Positions 58,575 through 64,000 of a stretch of DNA of 64,000 bases are shown here, one piece after another. The stretch covers positions 32,327-96,326 of the forward strand of contig ML991862.1 in assembly GCA_010094025.1 (NCBI GenBank). Direction: 5' to 3'. The translations under genes were made by a program, and so were the position numbers. Numbering within the stretch: the first letter of the stretch is position 1; each line of letters begins with the position of its first letter. The notes beneath the pieces were generated by a model, which was not told the origin of the DNA, ran no database searches, and saw nothing but the letters and a program-made list of their open reading frames with translations. Source of the DNA: Viridothelium virens (taxonomy: Eukaryota > Ascomycota > Dothideomycetes > Trypetheliales > Trypetheliaceae).

Positions 58575-61403
58575 TCACCACTTCCCCTCCTCCACCTTCC
58601 ACAGCCCATTCTTCCTCTTCTCCACCGCCCACCGCTCACACCACTCCTTCATCCGCGCGCGACTCTTCTCACTCCCGACATTCACCGTCGGAATGACCTT
58701 CTCAATCCTCAACGCACAGCAAAACATCGTCAGCTCGCGAAAGCTGCTATGCTCACTATACGGCACCCCAAAACAGCTCGCCCGACTCGTACTGCCCCTT
58801 TGCGGCACCAACTCGCGCATGCCATACCCACTCCTCCAATTCCCACTCCCCAGCACCGTCGCCACGCTCGGGCTCTCCGTGAACCGGCCCGCCGGCGGTC
58901 TATAGTTCCAACCCGACGGGCGGAACCCGACGGCGCGCGTGAAGGCGTCGCGGTAGTCCTTGAGGTAGTCGTCGAGGGTGTCGGCGCGGATCTCGAACAG
59001 CGGCGTCATGTGCACCTGGGCGGCGCGCGGGTCGGAGGTGAGCAGCGAGGAGAGCTCGGGGTCTTCGAGGCACGCGCAGACGCGTTGTTTGGAGGCGGGC
59101 GCGTAGATCTTGGAGGAGAGCGCGCGTGCGATGCCCAGGCAGATGCGCTCTTTGCCGATGCTGTACGTGCCGACGACGACGAGGAGGCGGCCCCGGGGCT
59201 TGCTGTTGGGGCTGGTTTGTGAGACTTTCATGGCGTCGACGATGGGTTCGTCATCGGCGGCGGCATCGTCGTTGTTGGGGTCGTCTTCGTGTTTGATGGC
59301 TGGGTCGGATTCTTTGCGGACGAATTTCACCATGCCGCTGCCGGCTCGGATGCGTTTCATTTGCTCCCATCCGTCTTTGTCGTCGACTTGGGACTTGTTC
59401 AGGCTGACGCACATGTCGGCACAGGCTTGTATAACATCTTGCTGGCTCGGAAACGCGTATTTGGGGTTTAGATAGGTAGTGTCCAAATAGCAGACATCAA
59501 TCTTCTGCTGCCTTGATTTTCCACTCACAGTATCAATAACGTCTGGTCGTAGTAGAGGGTGCTCCACATGCGCTCGGCACGCCCGGAAATCCCCGCAATG
59601 TAAGACACGTTGGACCTTTGGGTTCTTTCCTTTGCCAATGACCTTTTCGAAGAGAAAAAGCGAACTGCCAGGACAATGATTTGCTGGTATCATGGTGACT
59701 TCCACCCCCATCGTTCCAGGAACTTCTCTCTTTTCCTCGAACTCTAAATCTACCACCCATTTCGGATCGACACGTAATTGCTGTCGGACTAGATTACCGG
59801 TGACTCGACTGCAGTAGATAGGCCCGTGACACCAATGTGACGTTAAGCCAATATAATGATCGCTGTGGAAGTGACTTAGAAAGTAAGCTTGACAGCCTTC
59901 GACGGCACCGTACCGAAATGCGTCTACACAGATTGAAAAGCCTGGTAAGATTTTATAGAAGGGACATGTTCGCTGATATGCGGGCTTCCCTCTTGCAGCA
60001 TGTTCAGCGGCTGCAGCAGTTGCCCAAGCAGCATCTTCGGCGTGTCCTGACATGAGCTTGGAGAAGGCGGATGAACGCTTGCTATTACTATCATCGAGAG
60101 TGAATGGATTTTCTTGTCCAGGCTTTGCAGGTCGAGCGGGTCGCTTGAAGCGTGCTACGAGACCATCCTTTTCGACTTTGGTCTCCTTCAAATCCGTTTG
60201 TTGCGATTCGGGCTTGGGCAACGGCGTTGGATTACCATCCAAGCAGTGATTAACGTGTACGGAGGCTTCCTCATCCGAGACTCCCTCGAAGCTAGCTCCA
60301 CAAATCGGGCATGTAGCGATAGATGGCTGTTTTCCAGATTTCCAGTCACCTCCAGCCTTAGATTCGGCGTCGCCCTCAAAACCTCCTGGATCACGTTCAG
60401 TGATGCCTTCTTCGGCCATCTCGATCCGATACTGCTCTTCCATCAGCCTTCTCTCCAGATACTCCTCGCCTTCGGCTGGAAACTCGTCATCCTCAAAGTC
60501 TTCCATACCCTCGAAATCGTCGAAGCCATCAACATCACCATAACTTGTTTCTTCTTTCTTCAACGCGGGCGGTTCTTCTTCGGATATCCACGCTCCTGAC
60601 TCTTCCTCCTTCACTGAATGCTGAGCTAGATCTGAGAGATTGGCATCAACTGTCTTTGGCGGATCTGAGTTGACTACAAGAGGTCGGCGTGCAAACGTGG
60701 GCGAATCATCCTCACTATCCGAGTCATCAATGAATGGGCCCGATTTTGGTGCTGTCTTCTCATCCGCTTCCGTCGAAATTTCATTTATCTCTCCATTCTT
60801 TCCCATTTGGTTGTTCTCTTGTCCTTTCGGCTCCGGTGGTGGCGGAGTGCATGCGCCGTCACCTCCAGCTGTAGAATTTCCAATTTCCTCAGTCTTCCTC
60901 TTCTTGAAGGGCACAGTACTTTCATTGTACCGAGATGTCTCGTCTCCAGTGATTTGTCCTACCTCGGTAGACTCATCGGTATATAGCTCTGCATCGGATT
61001 CTGCCGTCAATAGTAAATTCGAGCGACCCCCAAGCTTGCCACCTAAGAATAACGCATTATCCGCTTCCGACTTCTTGAAAAAATTCAAGATGCTGCCATT
61101 GCCCTTGGCTGTCACCTTGCCGTTCGAGGCTTTCTTCATAGAACTTGGTTTAGAGTTCGAAAAAGCTGAACTGGTCGATTTCGCGGACAAAGGCGTTTTT
61201 GCTTGTTTGGAGGAAGGGGTTTTGGAGGGCATATTCGCAGATTCAGAGACTAGTGTAGTCTGCTGAGGTGTCGAAGCCTTGCCAGTAGTCCCTTTTGCGC
61301 TAGATGAGGCAGACGAGGGAGGTGAGGGAGGACGGCCTACTGAAGGCTTCAAGGGCAACGAGCTCGGAGAGAGATGTGCGTTCTCGCGAGGATTGCGAAA
61401 CAT
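58575..61403 (-). CDS. PSO2: DNA interstrand cross-link repair nuclease Pso2/Snm1
   Basis: This is a single exon of 942 residues from ATG 61403 (MFRNPREN). A long disordered N-terminus with Ser/Lys-rich and acidic tracts is followed by a UBZ4-type zinc finger (CPICGASFEG...HVNHC, about residues 363-385). The metallo-beta-lactamase nuclease domain begins near residue 490 with the HxHxDH metal site in SHFHSDHYIG, then MIPANHCPGSSLFLF and LHCGDFRACRAHVEHP. The DRMBL (beta-CASP) part includes VCYLDTTYLNPKYAFPSQQ and the C-terminal GVPYSEHSSFRELTMF. The protein is a 5'-exonuclease that processes interstrand cross-links in the nucleus. The last 300 codons show a switch in strand composition near 58900. 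Confidence 0.95.
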   Translation of the reverse strand: MFRNPRENAHLSPSSLPLKPSVGRPPSPPSSASSSAKGTTGKASTPQQTTLVSESANMPSKTPSSKQAKTPLSAKSTSSAFSNSKPSSMKKASNGKVTAKGNGSILNFFKKSEADNALFLGGKLGGRSNLLLTAESDAELYTDESTEVGQITGDETSRYNESTVPFKKRKTEEIGNSTAGGDGACTPPPPEPKGQENNQMGKNGEINEISTEADEKTAPKSGPFIDDSDSEDDSPTFARRPLVVNSDPPKTVDANLSDLAQHSVKEEESGAWISEEEPPALKKEETSYGDVDGFDDFEGMEDFEDDEFPAEGEEYLERRLMEEQYRIEMAEEGITERDPGGFEGDAESKAGGDWKSGKQPSIATCPICGASFEGVSDEEASVHVNHCLDGNPTPLPKPESQQTDLKETKVEKDGLVARFKRPARPAKPGQENPFTLDDSNSKRSSAFSKLMSGHAEDAAWATAAAAEHAARGKPAYQRTCPFYKILPGFSICVDAFRYGAVEGCQAYFLSHFHSDHYIGLTSHWCHGPIYCSRVTGNLVRQQLRVDPKWVVDLEFEEKREVPGTMGVEVTMIPANHCPGSSLFLFEKVIGKGKNPKVQRVLHCGDFRACRAHVEHPLLRPDVIDTVSGKSRQQKIDVCYLDTTYLNPKYAFPSQQDVIQACADMCVSLNKSQVDDKDGWEQMKRIRAGSGMVKFVRKESDPAIKHEDDPNNDDAAADDEPIVDAMKVSQTSPNSKPRGRLLVVVGTYSIGKERICLGIARALSSKIYAPASKQRVCACLEDPELSSLLTSDPRAAQVHMTPLFEIRADTLDDYLKDYRDAFTRAVGFRPSGWNYRPPAGRFTESPSVATVLGSGNWRSGYGMRELVPQRGSTSRASCFGVPYSEHSSFRELTMFCCALRIEKVIPTVNVGSEKSRARMKEWCERWAVEKRKNGLWKVEEGKW

Positions 61404-62350
61404 GTCGTTCGTGTCATGATTGTCTGAACTGAGTGTGCGTTCAATCAATAGTAGGGGAAAGGCTTTAGGAGATGACGGAAACTTTCATTGCATACGGATT
61501 AAAGTGGCATGAATCCCGAATTCATATTGGCACTAGTGTGGAGATTCAATGACGCCCACCGCGTCGCGTCAGTCCGTGCGCTCTATCGTAACACCATGAG
61601 TATAGATTTGAAGAACACCACGGTCCATCAACACGCTCGACCATCAAATGAAGCAGTTCGAGTCCCCCTCCATCCAAGTATCATTCGAAAGTAAGAGAGA
61701 AAAACAATTAAAAAAAAAAAGGGCCCAGAGGGCCAGGTAGAAGGTTCAGTTTATGTAGATACGATATTGGCCACAATTCTGAACCTGGAAGGTTTCCAAC
61801 TGACCCGGGGCGGCCAGAGATAGGCGTCCCCCCTTCCGTAGAGAGTCTGCCATTCATCGGTCGAGAGAAGGCACCCGCTAACAACTTTGGCTTCACATGG
61901 GGCCTTTCGACCAACTACCCCATAACGCCCGCTGTTAATGGTACAGAATTACAATCAAAGTCATATACTTTGATTGGAGCCTGTGTGACTGAAGGAGTGC
62001 ATATGGCCCGAGAAGGGCGGGCGATATCACCGAGAAGCGTGTTTGTGATTTCAAGAGATCTGCATCACACGGACGTTGCAAAAAGGAACCAGAACTGTGT
62101 TAATGCTATGAGAGTTGATGAGATGTCCGCTAGACATCCCTCACTAGATTAGCACACAATATGATACTGCATGCACTGCCATGAGACATTCTTGTCTTCA
62201 AGTCCGTGCTTGACGGAATTGCCAGTGTCGTGATCTATTGCTGCCCATGACCACTGGCTCGTTCGCCTCAATGCTTCGTGATTTCTCATCTACCGCGGTC
62301 CTATCCCTGTTTCGCTCGAGCCGACGCCTGAGTAGCTTCTTTGTGAACTG
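61404..62350. other. intergenic, no gene seen
   Basis: About 950 bases between PSO2 and LSM2. An A11 run followed by GGGCCCAGAGGGCC lies near 61709-61734. No gene. Confidence 0.6.
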
Positions 62351-62852
62351 TTAGCTGTGTACACTTGACATAGGAACAGTCAGCGGGTGCAGACCTCTCC
62401 GTGTGGCGTCCTCAAGCAACGCCGTGTCAACTGCACCACTCGGTAAATGCACGTATCTGACGACGCTGCCACGGATAAAGACATTTTTCACCGAGCTCTA
62501 GTCAATGTTAGAAACGTTTTACTGAAAACGCCGTTGATATTTTTAGGTGGTCCAAATATCTTAGCCAAAGCAAACCATACAAGAGTAAAACGACAATAAC
62601 AAGGAAATAGTCTACTCACCAGGTGCGGATACTTCATTTCCTCCACAACATTGATGTTGTCTAGCTTTATGTTCAAGAATTGATCGACGCTCTTTAGTGT
62701 TCCTCGGATCGAAATATCATTCTTGAGTTCGACGGTGACTTCGTGGTCTACCAACGTCTTAAAGAAGCTGCCTAGAGTCAGCAATTCGTTTCGAAAGTAA
62801 CAGCGAATCTCTCCGGATAGCTCTCGATTTTCACATACCTGAAGAATAGCAT
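62351..62852 (-). CDS. LSM2: U6 snRNA-associated Sm-like protein LSm2
   Basis: There are three exons: 62852-62839, 62767-62620 and 62497-62351 (102 residues). A 14-base first exon gives MLFFS; joined to FFKTLVDHEVTVELKNDISI it is the near-invariant LSm2 N-terminus. Sm1 and Sm2 motifs are present (SVDQFLNIKLDNINVVEE and KNVFIRGSVVRYVHLPSG). The C-terminus DTALLEDATRR is conserved. The last 14 residues read here (GLHPLTVPMSSVHS) may instead be replaced by a further short exon, because CTAACAG follows just downstream. LSm2 is a subunit of the Lsm1-7 mRNA decay ring and the Lsm2-8 ring on U6. Confidence 0.92.
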
Positions 62853-63267
62853 CTTCGTAGCTCTAGCGTTGCAAGCTGGCAATTTCACGGAAGGTCAAGC
62901 ATGATCAAGAGTTGCCTCTATGACAAAATTGAACACAGCCACGTGATAGCGCGTCTCTCCCGTTTAAACGCCTAACTCAGAACGTCACCTAGGCATAACT
63001 GTGTTGACTTCGCGTTTGAAATTCCACGTAAAATTGACTTTAGTCCAATGACTTATTCATTTGGAAGAAGTATGAAATGCTTGAAGGAGTGGCATGTGAC
63101 AAATATGGTAATTCACAAAAGCCTTGGTCTCAATTGGCTGTCGAGATGCAACCAGACACATTGCCCGACCAAGGGAAGCACAAGAAAATAAAACCCAACA
63201 ACGAAACCTCCATGCCGATGTCTTCACCTCACAACTGTGCAGCCAGAATATATGGCTCAGATCTATA
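62853..63267. other. intergenic, no gene seen
   Basis: Promoter of LSM2 and 3' flank of the edge gene. Nothing else is supported. Confidence 0.6.
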
Positions 63268-63697
63268 TTACAACCTCTCTCTTCCCCTCGCGTTCCCCGG
63301 CTTCCTCGCCCAACCAGTCAAGCACCTCCACCCAGCTCCACACTTCCCACCTTCTTCCAAGACCTTACTCACCCCCTCCAACAGCCTCCCTTCCTCCCGT
63401 CCCATCTCCACCTGCAGCTTCAACATCCACCGCTCCCACGCCCACGCGCCAACAATCCCCGTCACGCCCGCCGCCGCGCTCGTCGAACCCCACCCTTCCT
63501 CATCCTCATCCTCCTCGTCCTCATCATCCTCTACCACCGACGCAATCTCCAAGATCGTCGACAACGACCGCGACGTCCCCGCCGTGGAATCGCTGCCCTT
63601 GCGCTGCGCAACGAGGCTCGGTCGCTCAGACGGGACGCCGTACGCGCTGAGCACGCTCGCCAGCCCGCCATCGCTACCACTGCGCATCGCGCGGGGA

Positions 63698-63742
<45 letters not shown>

Positions 63743-64000
63743 GTCGGCGTCGGGGGCAACGGCACCTGGGGCGTCGACGTGCCTCTAACAAGGCGAGACT
63801 GCGCCGCCCCAACACCAATCGTGCCATCGCTCCGACTTCGCCACGCCCTCGGTCGCTGATCCACCACCTGCTGCTGCCCCTGCTGCAGCTGAGTCTTCTT
63901 CCCGCGATCGGTCCACCTGGGCGCGACATCCGCCATCGGCAGCACCATCCACGCACGCTTGACGTCCGCAAACCCCGCGCGGGCCAAGCGTCGAATGAAG
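63268..64000 (-). CDS. partial polyQ protein, possible methyltransferase C-terminus
   Basis: The frame is open to the window edge, so the 5' part is missing; the stop is at 63268. The first visible residues FIRRLARAGFADVKRAWMVL followed by PMADVAPRW resemble the C-terminal end of fungal SAM-dependent methyltransferase-like proteins, but the match is short. A disordered region with 13 consecutive Gln, Ser/Arg segments (RAMRSGSDGG) and an acidic Asp/Glu run (EDDEDEEDEDEE) follows. Then comes a final segment rich in Trp and Gly (GIVGAWAWERWMLKL). The function cannot be settled without the missing part. Confidence 0.6.
63701..63740. repeat. CAG/CTG trinucleotide repeat (13 units) coding polyQ
   Basis: About 13 uninterrupted CTG units on the plus strand read as CAG, hence polyglutamine, in the minus-strand gene. 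Perfect triplet purity indicates recent slippage and probable length variation between strains. Confidence 0.92.

Noticed and set aside
61640-61670. CAGTTCGAGTCCCC, resembling a tRNA B box
   Set aside because: No cloverleaf in the preceding 90 bases.
63077-63859. Plus-strand frame with poly-Cys over the CTG repeat
   Set aside because: Complement of the polyQ gene; poly-Cys and poly-Ser runs are shadows.
1-64000. CRISPR arrays, rRNA genes, NRPS/PKS core genes
   Set aside because: No regularly spaced identical repeats, no rRNA signatures and no multidomain synthase were seen; the condensation-like gene stands alone.

Overview
The window is nuclear DNA of a filamentous ascomycete (Pezizomycotina; a Dothideomycetes-like source is my inference). 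The evidence is dense single-copy genes on both strands, short GT-AG introns (mostly 47-90 nt) with CTAAC/CTGAC/CTAAT-like branch points, and typical fungal families: a dynein intermediate chain, Prp4, LSm2, Pso2, ATP synthase subunit e, GPI-type serine/threonine-rich wall proteins and GH79. I assembled exon models by hand. Each model quoted with exon coordinates sums to a whole number of codons.

Layout. 1-3.9 kb is gene-poor, with degenerate repeats. 3.9-8.0 kb holds one large multi-exon secreted, serine/threonine-rich repeat protein (+). 8.2-16.7 kb is a cluster of three paralogous RING-IBR-RING (RBR) E3 ligase genes, all on the minus strand, interrupted by a multi-pass membrane protein gene. 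RBR copy 1 is intact, copy 2 is a truncated pseudogene, and copy 3 is complete except for one in-frame TGA. 18-23.4 kb carries an aldehyde dehydrogenase and two GPI-type wall protein genes. 24-33 kb is a housekeeping block: dynein intermediate chain, ATP synthase subunit e, an FAD monooxygenase, Prp4 and a small Arg/Ala-rich protein. 33.7-35.3 kb contains a MITE-like inverted repeat and a tRNA-Gly(GCC) gene. 36.5-41.2 kb holds a Hva1/TUDOR-type protein, a condensation-like acyltransferase and an atypical SDR. 41.2-45.2 kb is empty. 45-53.5 kb holds a GH79 glycosidase, a broken alpha/beta hydrolase, threonine aldolase and a secreted protein of unknown type. 53.5-57.3 kb is non-coding and contains diverged tandem units. 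57.3-64 kb holds a GT32 enzyme, Pso2, LSm2 and the 3' part of a polyQ gene that runs off the edge.

Most striking points. (1) The tRNA-Gly gene is split between its D-arm and anticodon arm by a 51-nt insertion with the exact features of a spliceosomal intron (GTAAGC, GACTAAT, TAG). Removing it leaves a perfect 71-nt tRNA. An inverted copy of the tRNA D-arm lies immediately upstream. (2) Many GC-rich genes show an abrupt switch from C-rich to G-rich sequence in mid-gene, in the same left-to-right sense whatever the gene orientation. This suggests a locus-centred process rather than coding selection. (3) Several otherwise intact genes carry in-frame stop codons (an RBR copy and an alpha/beta hydrolase).

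The cell-surface theme (large secreted repeat protein, two GPI-type proteins, GH79, GT32, secreted unknown) and the small aromatic-metabolism theme (aldehyde dehydrogenase plus salicylate-hydroxylase-like monooxygenase) are inferences. No classical secondary-metabolite core gene, CRISPR array or rRNA gene was seen.
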